A stretch of DNA of 64,000 nt from Halomonas urmiana (GTDB lineage Bacteria > Pseudomonadota > Gammaproteobacteria > Pseudomonadales > Halomonadaceae), in assembly GCF_005780185.1 (NCBI RefSeq), contig NZ_VBUI01000025.1, forward strand, positions 1-64,000. Direction: 5' to 3'. Positions 8,640-17,495 of this stretch are shown piece by piece; the stretch's first letter is position 1; each line of letters begins with the position of its first letter. The translations under genes were made by a program, and so were the position numbers. The notes under the pieces are model-generated. The model saw only the letters and a program-made list of their open reading frames with translations, searched no databases and was not told where the DNA came from.

Positions 8640-8665
8640 AAGGGCCCGCCGATTGGCGGGCCCTT
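8640..8665. terminator. intrinsic terminator after the DUF416 gene
   Basis: Perfect 11-base-pair stem aagggcccgcc / ggcgggccctt with a gatt loop, 27 bases past the stop codon, followed by a short T-containing tail. Confidence 0.75.
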
Positions 8666-8736
8666 GTCGTCTCGAATCGACCAGAAGCGAGAGATGATGA
8701 GCTTATCCGGCGTCAAGCCCCGGAGTGCCGGACCAT

Positions 8737-8802
8737 CGCGAGGGCGCTGTGAACCCGTCCTTGGGCGCTACTTTTGACGCCCCTGGTCAAAAGACCCTCG
8801 CG
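8737..8802. repeat. dispersed folded intergenic element, copy A
   Basis: Two nested perfect inverted repeats: outer cgcgaggg (8737-8744) with ccctcgcg (8795-8802), inner cttttgac (8771-8778) with gtcaaaag (8786-8793) around a 7-base loop. Between the left arms lies the block gcgctgtgaaccc..tcc.tgggcgcta, which recurs at 62866-62893. Both stems recur in copy B with different but still complementary bases. It lies between the convergent ends of the DUF416 gene and hisF. Function unknown; it could be a REP- or MITE-like element or a structured RNA. Confidence 0.75.
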
Positions 8803-8835
8803 CCGCCTCCCCCCGGCGCTCATCTTGAGCGACCG

Positions 8836-9609
8836 CTACAGCCGCATCTCGATCCCTCGCTCGGCCATATAGCGCTTGGCCTCGGGGATGGTGTACTCGC
8901 CGAAGTGGAAGATGCTAGCCGCCAGCACCGCGTCGGCACCGCCCTCGATGACGCCATCCACCAGGTGATCGAGGTTGCCCACACCGCCTGAGGCGATCAC
9001 CGGCACGCTCACGGCATCGGCGATGGCGCGGGTCACGCCCAGATCGAAGCCGACCTTGGTGCCGTCGCGGTCCATGCTGGTCAGCAGCAGCTCACCGGCC
9101 CCGTATTCCACCATCTTCCTGGCCCACTCCACGGCGTCCAGGCCGGTGGGACGGCGCCCGCCGTGGGTGAAGATCTCCCAGCGCTCGGGCTCGCCCTCGG
9201 CGGAGACCTTCTTGGCGTCGATGGCCACCACGATGCACTGGCTACCGAAGCGCTCGGAGGCCTCGTACACGAAGTCCGGGTTGGTCACCGCGGCGGTGTT
9301 GATCGAGACCTTGTCGGCGCCGGCGTTGAGCATGGTGCGGATGTCGTCGCAGCTGCGGATACCGCCGCCCACCGTGAGCGGGATGAAGACCTCGCCGGCG
9401 ATGCGCTCGACCATCTCCACCGTGGTATCGCGGTCCTCGTGGCTGGCCGTGATGTCGAGGAAGGTGATCTCGTCGGCACCCTGCTGATTGTAGCGCTGGG
9501 CGATCTCCACCGGGTCCCCGGCGTCGCGGATGCCGATGAAGTTGACGCCCTTGACCACGCGACCGGCGTCGACGTCCAGGCACGGGATGATGCGCTTGGC
9601 GAGTCCCAT
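8836..9609 (-). CDS. hisF: imidazole glycerol phosphate synthase, cyclase subunit
   Basis: 257 residues, the standard HisF length. This TIM barrel takes ammonia made by HisH and converts PRFAR to imidazole glycerol phosphate and AICAR. It opens with [18 protein letters not shown], where the first Asp is catalytic, and carries the phosphate-binding GGGIRS and ASGGVGN loops. The ATG at 9609 is preceded by ggagctgatc. It is the last gene of the hisB-hisH-hisA-hisF unit and starts two bases after the hisA stop. Confidence 0.97.
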   Translation of the reverse strand: MGLAKRIIPCLDVDAGRVVKGVNFIGIRDAGDPVEIAQRYNQQGADEITFLDITASHEDRDTTVEMVERIAGEVFIPLTVGGGIRSCDDIRTMLNAGADKVSINTAAVTNPDFVYEASERFGSQCIVVAIDAKKVSAEGEPERWEIFTHGGRRPTGLDAVEWARKMVEYGAGELLLTSMDRDGTKVGFDLGVTRAIADAVSVPVIASGGVGNLDHLVDGVIEGGADAVLAASIFHFGEYTIPEAKRYMAERGIEMRL

Positions 9610-9611
9610 GA

Positions 9612-10358
9612 TCAGCTCCCCTTGTGGCTGAGTGCGTCGCACAGCCGCTGGGCCTCGGCCACGTCGAGGCTGCCCTCGTAGATGGCCCGGCCGGTGATGG
9701 CGCCCAGAATGCCGTCGTCGGCGACCCTGGCCAGCGCGCGCAGGTCCTCGAGGTCGGTGACCCCGCCCGAGGCGATCACCGGCAGGCCGCCCTCGCGGGC
9801 GAGCTCGGCGGTGGCCTGCACGTTGACGCCCTGCATCATGCCGTCGCGGGCGATGTCGGTATAGACGATCGAGGAGACGCCGTCGTCGGCGAAGCGCTTG
9901 GCGAGCTCGGTGGCCTTGACCGTCGAGACCTCGGCCCAGCCGTCGGTGGCGACGAAGCCGTCCCGGGCGTCCAGGCCGACGATCACGTGGCCGGGGAAGG
10001 CGCGGCACATCTCGCCGACGAAGGTCGGCTCCTTGACCGCCTTGGTGCCGATGATCACGTAGGAGACCCCGGCCTCGAGGTAGTGCTCGATGGTCGCGGC
10101 GCTGCGGATGCCGCCGCCGATCTGGATCGGCAGATCGGGGTAGGCACGGGCGATGGCGGTGACCGCCTCGCCGTTGACCGGCGCGCCTTCGAAGGCGCCG
10201 TTGAGGTCGACCAGGTGCAGGCGGCGGGCGCCGGCCTCGACCCAGCGGGCGGCCATGGCCACCGGGTCATCGCCGTAGGTGGTGGCGTCGTCCATGCGCC
10301 CCTGCTTGAGGCGTACGCATTGGCCGTCCTTGAGGTCGATGGCGGGAATTACCAGCAT
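9612..10358 (-). CDS. hisA: phosphoribosylformimino-AICAR ribotide isomerase
   Basis: 248 residues, the normal HisA length. It is a TIM barrel homologous to HisF that isomerises ProFAR to PRFAR in histidine synthesis. It begins [17 protein letters not shown] with the catalytic Asp at position 8, and has the second catalytic Asp in the half-barrel repeat [19 protein letters not shown] and ASGGVTD are the phosphate loops. About 110 bases separate it from hisH; I see no gene in that gap, only a short direct repeat of gtcatgagtgc. Confidence 0.97.
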   Translation of the reverse strand: MLVIPAIDLKDGQCVRLKQGRMDDATTYGDDPVAMAARWVEAGARRLHLVDLNGAFEGAPVNGEAVTAIARAYPDLPIQIGGGIRSAATIEHYLEAGVSYVIIGTKAVKEPTFVGEMCRAFPGHVIVGLDARDGFVATDGWAEVSTVKATELAKRFADDGVSSIVYTDIARDGMMQGVNVQATAELAREGGLPVIASGGVTDLEDLRALARVADDGILGAITGRAIYEGSLDVAEAQRLCDALSHKGS

Positions 10359-10468
10359 GTCGGATCTCCATTCGGCGCGCTCTCGGGCGCCCTTGTTGTC
10401 ATGAGTGCAGCGTCATGAGTGCGGCGGTGATGGGTGCGTCGTCGCCGCCCGGGGCATCGTAGCGCCGC

Positions 10469-11110
10469 TCAGGGCGTCCACTGCACGAAGTTTTCCAGCA
10501 GCTGGAGGCCGGCCCGGGAGCTCTTCTCCGGGTGGAACTGCACGGCGAAGGTAGCGTCGCGGCCGATGGCCACATGGGCAGTCACCCGGCCGTAGTCGGT
10601 GGTGCCGAACACCGTGGCATCGTCGGCGGCCTCGACGTAGTAGCTGTGCACGAAATAGAAGTGCTCGTCCTGGTCGATGCCTGCCCACAGCGGGTGATCG
10701 TGGTGCTGGTGCACCAGGTTCCAGCCCATGTGCGGGACCTTCAGGCGGTTGTCCCGCTCATCGCGCATGTCGGCGGGAAACTTCTTCACCTCGCCGTGCA
10801 GGAAGCCCAGGCAGCCGATGCCGCCGTTCTCCTCGCTGTGGTCGAGCAGCATCTGCTGGCCGACGCAGATGCCCAGCAGTGGCTTGTTCTGGGAGGCGAG
10901 CAGCTCCTCGACTAGGCCGCGCAGCTCGGTCTTCTCGAGCTCGCCCATGCAGTCGCGGATGGCGCCCTGGCCGGGCAGGATCAGGCGGGTGGCGCCGCGG
11001 ATGCGGCGGGCATCCCGTGTCACGACCACGTTCTCGTGAGTGACGTGCTCCAGTGCCTTGGCGACGGAATGCAGGTTGCCCATTCCGTAGTCGATGACGG
11101 CAATGGTCAT
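10469..11110 (-). CDS. hisH: imidazole glycerol phosphate synthase, glutaminase subunit
   Basis: 213 residues. A class I glutamine amidotransferase that supplies ammonia to HisF. The nucleophile motif GICVGQQML is intact, as is the His-Glu pair in VQFHPEKSSR. The start MTIAVIDYGMGN at 11110 fits the family; the reading frame extends upstream to 11197 but that part is not HisH-like. It follows hisB by 31 bases. Confidence 0.97.
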   Translation of the reverse strand: MTIAVIDYGMGNLHSVAKALEHVTHENVVVTRDARRIRGATRLILPGQGAIRDCMGELEKTELRGLVEELLASQNKPLLGICVGQQMLLDHSEENGGIGCLGFLHGEVKKFPADMRDERDNRLKVPHMGWNLVHQHHDHPLWAGIDQDEHFYFVHSYYVEAADDATVFGTTDYGRVTAHVAIGRDATFAVQFHPEKSSRAGLQLLENFVQWTP

Positions 11111-11141
11111 GGGGCGCTCCTCGTGTGATCGTGCGGCGGCC

Positions 11142-11735
11142 TCATAGGCTGCCCTTGGTGGACGGCATCTGACCCACCATGCGCGGGTCGGGCGCAACGG
11201 CCATGCGCAGCGCGCGACCGAAGGCCTTGAAGATGGTTTCCGCCTGATGGTGGGCGTTGAAGCCCCTCAGATTGTCAATGTGCAGGGTCACCCTGGCATG
11301 GTTGACGAAGCCCTGAAAGAACTCCCAGAACAGCTGGGTGTCCAGACGACCGATGCTGGCGCGGGTGAACTCCACGTCCATGCTGAGCCCCGGGCGGCCG
11401 GAGAAGTCTACCACCACGCGAGACAGCGCCTCGTCCAGGGGCACGTAGGCATGGCCGTAGCGGTAGATGCCACGCTTGTCGCCGATCGCCTGGTGAAAGG
11501 CCTGGCCCAGGGTAATGCCCAGGTCCTCGACGGTGTGGTGATCGTCGATGTGCAGGTCGCCCACCGCCTCGATGTCGAGGTCGATCAGGCCGTGGCGGGC
11601 CACCTGATCGAGCATGTGATCGAGGAAGGGCACGCCGGTCTCGCAGGCCAGGCGCCCCTCGCCGTCGAGGTTGATGGTCACCGTGATCTGGGTTTCCCGA
11701 GTGTTCCGGGTAACCGTGGCGATACGCTCTGACAT
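11142..11735 (-). CDS. hisB: imidazoleglycerol-phosphate dehydratase
   Basis: 197 residues, the single-function form without the histidinol phosphatase domain found in E. coli HisB. It dehydrates imidazole glycerol phosphate using two manganese ions. The metal-binding His clusters are visible as [13 protein letters not shown] and [10 protein letters not shown], with a later RAHHQAE-type motif (NAHHQAE). It is the first gene of the minus-strand his block. The ATG at 11735 matches the family start [12 protein letters not shown]. Confidence 0.97.
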   Translation of the reverse strand: MSERIATVTRNTRETQITVTINLDGEGRLACETGVPFLDHMLDQVARHGLIDLDIEAVGDLHIDDHHTVEDLGITLGQAFHQAIGDKRGIYRYGHAYVPLDEALSRVVVDFSGRPGLSMDVEFTRASIGRLDTQLFWEFFQGFVNHARVTLHIDNLRGFNAHHQAETIFKAFGRALRMAVAPDPRMVGQMPSTKGSL

Positions 11736-11844
11736 GTCGGATCTCCAGCGCCTGGGCGCGCGTCGAGTCGAGAGGGGCCGGTGAGGCTCACCGGCCGGCA
11801 ATACAAAGGGGCGTCGGGCGCTGTGCCTGACGCCGAGCGCCTGC

Positions 11845-11879
11845 CATTATAGTGAATCGCTCACCCCATCCGCTACAAT
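11845..11879. promoter_or_regulatory. putative divergent promoter region, hisB and the GNAT gene
   Basis: On the minus strand 11850-11845 reads TATAAT, a consensus -10 for hisB. On the plus strand 11874-11879 reads TACAAT, a good -10 for the acetyltransferase gene. Neither has a convincing -35 at the right spacing, so this rests on the -10 boxes and gene orientation. Confidence 0.4.
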
Positions 11880-11934
11880 GCGGCCCATGACAGTGGTGGC
11901 ACGCCTGCCGCCCCGGCCTCAAGGAGATCCACGT

Positions 11935-12387
11935 ATGCCGGTGACCCTGCAACAGGTTGACCAGGCCGCCTGGGAAGCGGATGCCCAGATACGCCTCGAC
12001 CTCGTACGCATCTTCACGGACGCGCCCCCCGAGCGCCTGCCCCTACCCGTGGACGACTTCATCCGTGAGCATCTGGCGGGCGGCCACCTGTTCAGCTGCG
12101 CCCGCTTCAACGATCGGCTGCTGGGCGCCGTGGCGGTGAAGCTCGACCAGAACGCCTGGTGGCTGTCGGACCTCTGCGTGCGCAAGACCACGCGCCGCCG
12201 CGGCATCGGCTCGCGTCTGCTGGCACTGGTCAGTGAGGCCGCCTATGCCGAGGGAAGTCGCCTCTATGCCGCCTCCTCCCAGCTGCCCGTGGCCGACCAG
12301 CTGCTGCTCTCGCGGCTCGGCTATCGGCTCACCCAGGACGGCGACTACTTCGAGCTCAACCTCTTACCAGAGCGAGGTCATCAATGA
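11935..12387 (+). CDS. GNAT-fold protein of the PanZ/PanM type
   Basis: 150 residues with an acetyltransferase fold. The segments LDLVRIFTDAP, CARFNDRLLGAVAVKL and LCVRKTTRRRGIGSRLL line up with the PanZ (PanM) pattern, where the RRGIG loop binds acetyl-CoA. PanZ triggers self-cleavage of the aspartate decarboxylase PanD and tunes it to acetyl-CoA; panD is not in the window, so the role is inferred. The ATG at 11935 is chosen because aaggag lies nine bases upstream. The stop overlaps the asmA-like start. Confidence 0.65.
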   Translation: MPVTLQQVDQAAWEADAQIRLDLVRIFTDAPPERLPLPVDDFIREHLAGGHLFSCARFNDRLLGAVAVKLDQNAWWLSDLCVRKTTRRRGIGSRLLALVSEAAYAEGSRLYAASSQLPVADQLLLSRLGYRLTQDGDYFELNLLPERGHQ

Positions 12388-14696
12388 AGCGCCTGTTGCG
12401 CACCCTGCTCGCCGCGATTGGCGTCCTCGGCCTGGTGATGGTCGGCGCCGTGGTGTACGTGACGACCTTCTTCGACCCCAACGATCTCAAGCCGCGGCTG
12501 ATCGAGGTCGTGCGCGAGCACAGCGGGCTCGAGCTGACCCTGGATGGCCCGCTCTCCTGGTCCTTCTATCCCCGGCTGGGCGTAGGCGTGCAGCAAGCCG
12601 AGGCCCGCCTGCCCGATCAGGCCGACGACTCGCCACCCTTCGCCGCACTCTCCCACGCCGAGGTCAGCCTCGCCTTCACACCGCTGCTGCGCGGTGAGAT
12701 CGCCATCGACGGCCTGACCCTCGACGACCTCTACCTCGACCTCGAGCGCGACGCGCAGGGCAAGGGCAACTGGGAGGTGCTGAGCGAGCGGCTGGGCGAG
12801 CGCGGCGAACAGGCCGAGGCCGCCCTGGCGCCGGCCAGTGCCGGCCCCGCCCCGGGCGTGAGCAATGGCCTCTCGGTGGCCCTCAACATCGCCAGCGTGC
12901 AGGTGCGCCGCGGTGAGGTGCACTTCCGCGATGCCCTCGCAGACCGCGAACTGCGTCTCGAGGAACTCGAGATCAGCGGCAGCAACGTCAACCCCGATAA
13001 GGCCTTTCCGCTCACCTCGTCCTTCCGCCTGCGGCTTCATGAGGGCCTCGACGGGCGGGACACGCCGAGCGAGCCGCGACTGCTCAGCGATATCTCCTTC
13101 GACACCCGAGTGGATCTGGGGCTGGCCGAGGGTCGGCACGTGCTGGAGGGGCTGAATCTCAAGACGGTCAACCGGCTTGCCGGGCTGGAGAACGAGCAGA
13201 AGCTCAACCTGCAGGGCGAGCGGCTGGTGGTGAACGTCGGCGAGGGCAGCCTGCAGCTGGATGCGGGAACCCTCGACGCCAGCCTCAACCATCCGCGCCT
13301 GGGCAATAAGACCCTGCCCCTCACGCTCACCTTCTCGCTGGATGCCGACCTCGACGAGCAGAGTGCCCGCCTGCGCGACATGGCGCTGACCGGCCCCGAC
13401 GCCCTGAAGCTCAACGGCAACCTCAACCTCAGCGACATCGGCGAGGCGCCGGCCTATACCGGCCAGCTGCGCCTGGCGCCGCTGTCGCTGCGTCCCTGGC
13501 TGTCGCGCCTCGAGGCGATGCCGGCCATGGCCGATAGCCAGGCGCTCACCGACGTGGCGCTGACCAGCCCGGTCAGCGGCGACCTCTCGCGCTTCGAGCT
13601 CGCCGGCCTGACCCTGGTGCTGGATGACGCCACCTTCACCGGCCGCCTGGCGGGGCAGTATGACGGCGGGCAGCTCGCCGCCGACCTGCAGGGTGACCAA
13701 CTTGACGTGGACGGCTACCTGCCGCCACCGGGGGTGGAGGGTGATCGCGCCTCGCTGTGGCGCCTGCCGGGCATCCGCCGGGCCCACGCCGAAGCGTCGG
13801 ATGCGCTGGTCCCTGCGTCGTGGCTCTCCGAGCTCGAGCTCGATGCCCATCTCGCGCTGGGTCAGCTGCGCCTGGCGGGGCTGGACTTCCAGGATGTCGA
13901 CCTGACCCTCGAGGGGCGCGATGGGCGCCATCGCCTGGTCGACTTCACCTCCCGCTTCTACGAGGGGAGCCTGTCCGCCGACGGCGCCCTCGACTTGCGC
14001 GAGAGCCCGATCCGCTGGCAGCTTGCGCCGAGGGCCGAACGAGTGCGCCTCGAGTCGCTGCTCGAGGCCCGCGGCGAGGAGCCTTCCCCCCTGAGTGGGC
14101 GCTTCAGCGGCGAGGGCGAGCTGACCAGTCGCGGCAACTCTCCGATGGAGCTCAGGCGCCACCTGAGCGGCCGTCTCGAGGCACGCATCGACGAGGGCGC
14201 CTTCAAGGAGCTCAATGTCGGCGAGGAGCTGTGCACCACGGCCGCCACCCTGCAGGGCGAGACGCTCGATCGCGAGTGGGCCGAGGAGACGCGCTTCGAG
14301 CGGGTCCGTGCCGGCCTGACGCTGGACGAGGGCGAGGTGACGAGCGACGACCTGTTGGCCACGCTACCCGGCATGCGGGTGGATGGCGAAGGCCGCATCG
14401 ATCTCGTCAGCAAACAGTTCGACCTGCGGGCCGCGGTGCGCCTGGTGGAGGCCGACAATGCGCCCTGCGAGGTCAATCCCAGGCTGGCGCGAGTGCCACT
14501 GCCGGTGCGCTGCGATGGCACCCTCGGGGGCGAGAGTGCGGAGTGGTGCCGCTTCGACCGCGAGGCCTTTCAGGGCACCCTCGCCGAGTTGCTGCGTAAC
14601 GAGGCCACCCAGCGGGCCGGTGAAAAGGTCGAGGAGCGCCTCGGCGAGAAGGCCGGCGGGGAACTTCGCGACGCCCTGGAAGGTCTCTTCAATTGA
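12384..14696 (+). CDS. AsmA family protein
   Basis: 770 residues. An N-terminal membrane anchor (LLRTLLAAIGVLGLVMVGAVVYV, here given by its range of about residues 4-26) is followed by a long beta-rich periplasmic region and the conserved AsmA C-terminal domain, with the family's FDPNDLKPRLIE early motif. AsmA-like proteins form lipid-transfer grooves between inner and outer membranes and affect outer-membrane assembly. The ATG overlaps the stop of the GNAT gene (ATGA), so the two are probably translated together. A strong terminator follows. Confidence 0.88.
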   Translation: MKRLLRTLLAAIGVLGLVMVGAVVYVTTFFDPNDLKPRLIEVVREHSGLELTLDGPLSWSFYPRLGVGVQQAEARLPDQADDSPPFAALSHAEVSLAFTPLLRGEIAIDGLTLDDLYLDLERDAQGKGNWEVLSERLGERGEQAEAALAPASAGPAPGVSNGLSVALNIASVQVRRGEVHFRDALADRELRLEELEISGSNVNPDKAFPLTSSFRLRLHEGLDGRDTPSEPRLLSDISFDTRVDLGLAEGRHVLEGLNLKTVNRLAGLENEQKLNLQGERLVVNVGEGSLQLDAGTLDASLNHPRLGNKTLPLTLTFSLDADLDEQSARLRDMALTGPDALKLNGNLNLSDIGEAPAYTGQLRLAPLSLRPWLSRLEAMPAMADSQALTDVALTSPVSGDLSRFELAGLTLVLDDATFTGRLAGQYDGGQLAADLQGDQLDVDGYLPPPGVEGDRASLWRLPGIRRAHAEASDALVPASWLSELELDAHLALGQLRLAGLDFQDVDLTLEGRDGRHRLVDFTSRFYEGSLSADGALDLRESPIRWQLAPRAERVRLESLLEARGEEPSPLSGRFSGEGELTSRGNSPMELRRHLSGRLEARIDEGAFKELNVGEELCTTAATLQGETLDREWAEETRFERVRAGLTLDEGEVTSDDLLATLPGMRVDGEGRIDLVSKQFDLRAAVRLVEADNAPCEVNPRLARVPLPVRCDGTLGGESAEWCRFDREAFQGTLAELLRNEATQRAGEKVEERLGEKAGGELRDALEGLFN

Positions 14697-14718
14697 GCAA
14701 CATGCATGACCAGTCCCT

Positions 14719-14748
14719 GCGCCGACTTCCCCAGTCGGCGCTTTTTTT
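14719..14748 (+). terminator. intrinsic terminator after asmA-like gene
   Basis: Nine-base-pair stem gcgccgact / agtcggcgc with a five-base loop, followed by seven T. A textbook rho-independent terminator. Confidence 0.88.
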
Positions 14749-14781
14749 CGCGCCGTGAAATTTTCGTGTCGAGATAGCCCC

Positions 14782-15873
14782 ATGACGGAGACGCCACCCG
14801 CCATCCTGCCCCCCGAACGCTTCCAGCAGCGCCTGCTGGCATGGTTCGACGAGTACGGCCGCCACGACCTGCCTTGGCAGCAGGATCGCAGTCCCTACCG
14901 GGTGTGGGTCTCGGAGATCATGCTGCAGCAAACCCAGGTCACCACGGTGATCCCCTACTTCGAACGCTTCATGGCGCGCTTTCCCGACGTGGCCTCCCTG
15001 GCGGCGGCCGAGCAGGACGAGGTGCTGCACCTGTGGACCGGGCTTGGCTACTACGCCCGGGGCCGCAACCTGCACCAGGCCGCGCGGGTCGTCGTCGAGG
15101 AGCACGGCGGCACCTTCCCCGTGGAGAGCCTCGAGGCGATGGCGGCCCTGCCCGGCATCGGCCGCTCCACGGCCGGGGCGATCATCGCCCAGAGCACCGG
15201 GCAGCGGGCGGTGATCCTCGACGGCAACGTCAAGCGGGTGCTGACGCGCCTGCACGCCGTGGAGGGCTGGCCGGGGCGGCCGGCGGTGGAGCGCCGCCTC
15301 TGGGCCCTGGCCGAGCACTACACGCCCGAGGCGCGGGTGGTCGACTTCACCCAGGCGATGATGGACCTGGGGGCGACCCTCTGCCGTCGCGGGCAGCCGG
15401 CCTGCGAGCGCTGCCCCTTCGAGGCGGCTTGCGTGGCTCACGCCCGCGGCGAGGAGAAGCGCTTCCCCGAGTCGAAGCCGAAGAAGGCCGTGCCGACCCG
15501 CACCACCACCATGCTGCTGCTGCAGGACCGCGAGGGGCGCGTGCTGCTCGAGCAGCGCCCCACCAGCGGCCTGTGGGGCGGGCTCTGGAGCCTGCCCCAG
15601 TTCGACGATCGCGAGGCGCTGGCGGCGTGGCTGACCGTTCACGCGCCGAGCAGCGAACTCGAGCCGGCCTGGACGCCCTTCACCCACGTCTTCAGCCACT
15701 TCCGCCTCGAGATCACCCCGCAGCCGGCGCGCGTCGCCCGGCTGGATTCGGTGGGCGAGGCGCGCCGCTGGTACGATCCCGCCGCGCCCGCCAGCATCGG
15801 CCTGGCGGCGCCGGTTAAGGCGCTGCTGGAGTCGCTTGCCCCCTTTGCACTGACCACCACCGCCGGGCCATGA
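14782..15873 (+). CDS. mutY: A/G-specific adenine DNA glycosylase
   Basis: 363 residues. MutY removes adenine mispaired with 8-oxoguanine. The N-terminal catalytic domain has [12 protein letters not shown] with the catalytic Glu, and the helix-hairpin-helix [12 protein letters not shown] followed by the catalytic Asp in [13 protein letters not shown]. The four 4Fe-4S cysteines follow in [19 protein letters not shown]-terminal NUDIX-like domain ([18 protein letters not shown]) recognises the oxidised guanine. The ATG at 14782 is chosen over 14755, which lies within the terminator tail. It pairs with yggX as in many gammaproteobacteria. Confidence 0.96.
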   Translation: MTETPPAILPPERFQQRLLAWFDEYGRHDLPWQQDRSPYRVWVSEIMLQQTQVTTVIPYFERFMARFPDVASLAAAEQDEVLHLWTGLGYYARGRNLHQAARVVVEEHGGTFPVESLEAMAALPGIGRSTAGAIIAQSTGQRAVILDGNVKRVLTRLHAVEGWPGRPAVERRLWALAEHYTPEARVVDFTQAMMDLGATLCRRGQPACERCPFEAACVAHARGEEKRFPESKPKKAVPTRTTTMLLLQDREGRVLLEQRPTSGLWGGLWSLPQFDDREALAAWLTVHAPSSELEPAWTPFTHVFSHFRLEITPQPARVARLDSVGEARRWYDPAAPASIGLAAPVKALLESLAPFALTTTAGP

Positions 15874-15895
15874 GCCCGCACGAGGAGAGACCCCG

Positions 15896-16168
15896 ATGAG
15901 CCAGACCGTGTTCTGCCGCAAGTACCAGAAGGAGATGGAGGCCCTGCCGTTCCCGCCGCTGCCGGGCAAGAAGGGCCAGGAGATCCAGGCCAGCGTCTCG
16001 AAGCAGGCCTGGGAGGAGTGGCAGGCGCTGCAGACCCGCCTGATCAACGAGAAGCACCTGAACATGCTCGACGCCGCCTCCCGGGAGTATCTGATGGAGC
16101 AGATGGAGCGCTTCCTCGATAACCAGGAAACCGACCAGGCCGAGGGCTATGTGCCCCAGGGCGACTAG
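15896..16168 (+). CDS. yggX: oxidative damage protection protein, Fe(2+)-trafficking YggX
   Basis: 90 residues, the usual length. It begins SQTVFCRKYQKEMEAL with the conserved Cys and contains the EWQALQTRLINEKHLNMLD region typical of the family. YggX protects iron-sulphur proteins, such as MutY, from oxidation. The mutY-yggX order is widely conserved. A ribosome site (gaggagag) precedes the ATG. Confidence 0.96.
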   Translation: MSQTVFCRKYQKEMEALPFPPLPGKKGQEIQASVSKQAWEEWQALQTRLINEKHLNMLDAASREYLMEQMERFLDNQETDQAEGYVPQGD

Positions 16169-16217
16169 CCGCCTCGGGCGTCGATGAACCCACGCCATCT
16201 TTTTGAAACGGAAAGGG

Positions 16218-16246
16218 TTGACGCAAACGGCCCGCTAGGGTTTAAT
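16218..16246 (+). promoter_or_regulatory. probable sigma-70 promoter of the tRNA operon
   Basis: TTGACG at 16218-16223 and TTTAAT at 16241-16246 are separated by 17 bases, just upstream of the first tRNA. This is the best sigma-70-like promoter I can see in the window. Confidence 0.65.
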
Positions 16247-16262
16247 ACGCACCGTTGGCGAG

Positions 16263-16338
16263 GGCCAGATAGCTCAGTCGGTAGAGCAGGGGATTGAAAA
16301 TCCCCGTGTCGGCGGTTCGATTCCGTCTCTGGCCACCA
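16263..16338 (+). tRNA. tRNA-Phe (GAA)
   Basis: 76 bases including CCA. Acceptor arms ggccaga / tctggcc, D-arm gctcagtcggtagagc, anticodon loop ttgaaaa with GAA between gggga / tcccc, T-loop ttcgatt. The clover-leaf is complete and the terminal CCA is encoded. First gene of a three-tRNA operon. Confidence 0.97.
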
Positions 16339-16344
16339 CAATGC

Positions 16345-16419
16345 TGGGGTATAGCCAAGCGGTAAGGCACCGGTTTTTGGTATCGGCATGCGCAGGTTCG
16401 AATCCTGCTACCCCAGCCA
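16345..16419 (+). tRNA. tRNA-Gln (TTG)
   Basis: 75 bases including CCA. Acceptor arms tggggta / taccccA-type pairing with discriminator G, anticodon stem ccggt / atcgg with one G-T pair, loop ttttggt containing TTG. Base 37 is G, whereas E. coli tRNA-Gln has A37. SelU, encoded earlier in this window, modifies U34 of this tRNA in other bacteria. Confidence 0.96.
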
Positions 16420-16462
16420 CGTCAACCCTGTTTCCGATTCTGTGACTCGAGTCGGTTCCCGC

Positions 16463-16538
<76 letters not shown>

Positions 16539-16581
16539 TCAAGAAAGTCGGGAAAATCAGAGAGTTGCAGCATATAAGAAG

Positions 16582-16605
16582 GCCGCCCATTGAGGCGGCT
16601 TTTTT
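16582..16605 (+). terminator. terminator of the tRNA operon
   Basis: Six-base-pair stem gccgcc / ggcggc with loop cattga, followed by six T. It lies 44 bases after tRNA-Thr. Confidence 0.85.
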
Positions 16606-16737
16606 GTGTCTGGGAGACAGCCGTCTTGCCACGACATTCTCTCTCGCCCGCGGGACGCTGGACCCCGAGGCCGGCTTCGGTAGACTGAAACGCCGGTCGC
16701 TCGACCGCCCCGGCACCCACGAGAAGGAGAAGACCCC

Positions 16738-17403
16738 ATGCGCTTCGTGCCCCGTTTCACCGATGGTCGGCCGTTCGCCGAGCCGCTCGGCAAGATCGTC
16801 TGCGTCGGCCGCAACTACGCCGAGCACGCTCGGGAGCTGGACAACCCGGTGCCCAGCGAGCCGCTGCTGTTCATCAAGCCGGCGACCGCCGCCGTGGCGC
16901 TGGAACAGCCGGTCGAGGCGCCCTTCGCGCGGGGCGAGGTGCACTACGAGACGGAGCTGGCGCTGCTCATCGGCGATACGCTCTCCAACGCCACGCCCGA
17001 GCAGGCCGAACGCGGGATCGCCGGCATCGGGCTGGCGCTGGACCTGACCCTGCGCGATGTGCAGGCGCGCCTGAAGGCGAAGGGGCATCCCTGGGAAGTC
17101 GCCAAGGCCTTCGACGGCGCCTGCCCGCTCTCGGCCTTCCTGCCGCTGGTTGATGCGCCGGACTGGGCGACGCTCTCCTTCACCCTCGAGGTGGATGGCG
17201 AGGTCCGCCAGCACGGCCGGGGCTCGGACATGCTCTTCCCGGTGCCGGCGCTGCTGGCGGAGATGAGCCGCCACTTCACCCTGCAGCCCGGCGACGTGGT
17301 GCTCACCGGCACCCCGGCCGGTGTCGGCCCGCTGCCCCGCGGCGCCACGCTCGCCTTCTCTCTCTCGGGCGGCCTCGAGCTCACGACCCGCGTGACGGAC
17401 TGA
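16738..17403 (+). CDS. fumarylacetoacetate hydrolase family protein
   Basis: 221 residues of the FAH C-terminal fold, close in length to YcgM-type acylpyruvases. KIVCVGRNYAEHARE at residues 19-33 and EVHYETELALLIG with its acidic metal ligands are the family signatures, and GDVVLTGTPAGVGPL marks the C-terminal strand. Members hydrolyse or decarboxylate beta-diketo acids or oxaloacetate; the substrate here is not known. A good ribosome site (gagaaggag) lies upstream. It stands alone between the tRNA operon and a bidirectional terminator. Confidence 0.88.
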   Translation: MRFVPRFTDGRPFAEPLGKIVCVGRNYAEHARELDNPVPSEPLLFIKPATAAVALEQPVEAPFARGEVHYETELALLIGDTLSNATPEQAERGIAGIGLALDLTLRDVQARLKAKGHPWEVAKAFDGACPLSAFLPLVDAPDWATLSFTLEVDGEVRQHGRGSDMLFPVPALLAEMSRHFTLQPGDVVLTGTPAGVGPLPRGATLAFSLSGGLELTTRVTD

Positions 17404-17423
17404 GCGCGCCCGGCGTCACTATC

Positions 17424-17465
17424 AACCACAGCGCCCCGCGGCCTTGGCCGCGGGGCGCTGTGGTT
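17424..17465. terminator. long bidirectional hairpin between FAH gene and speA
   Basis: Perfect 20-base inverted repeat (17424-17443 with 17446-17465) beginning aaccacagcg and separated by two T. The arms end in aacc / ggtt, so each strand gets a short T-run. It lies between two convergent genes and probably terminates both. Confidence 0.75.
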
Positions 17466-17495
17466 TCCAGGCGGTCGGCGCCGCGCCGAGCCTCG

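Noticed and set aside
10359-10468. Possible small gene between hisA and hisH
   Set aside because: No start with a ribosome site and no coding frame of useful length; only a short direct repeat gtcatgagtgc.
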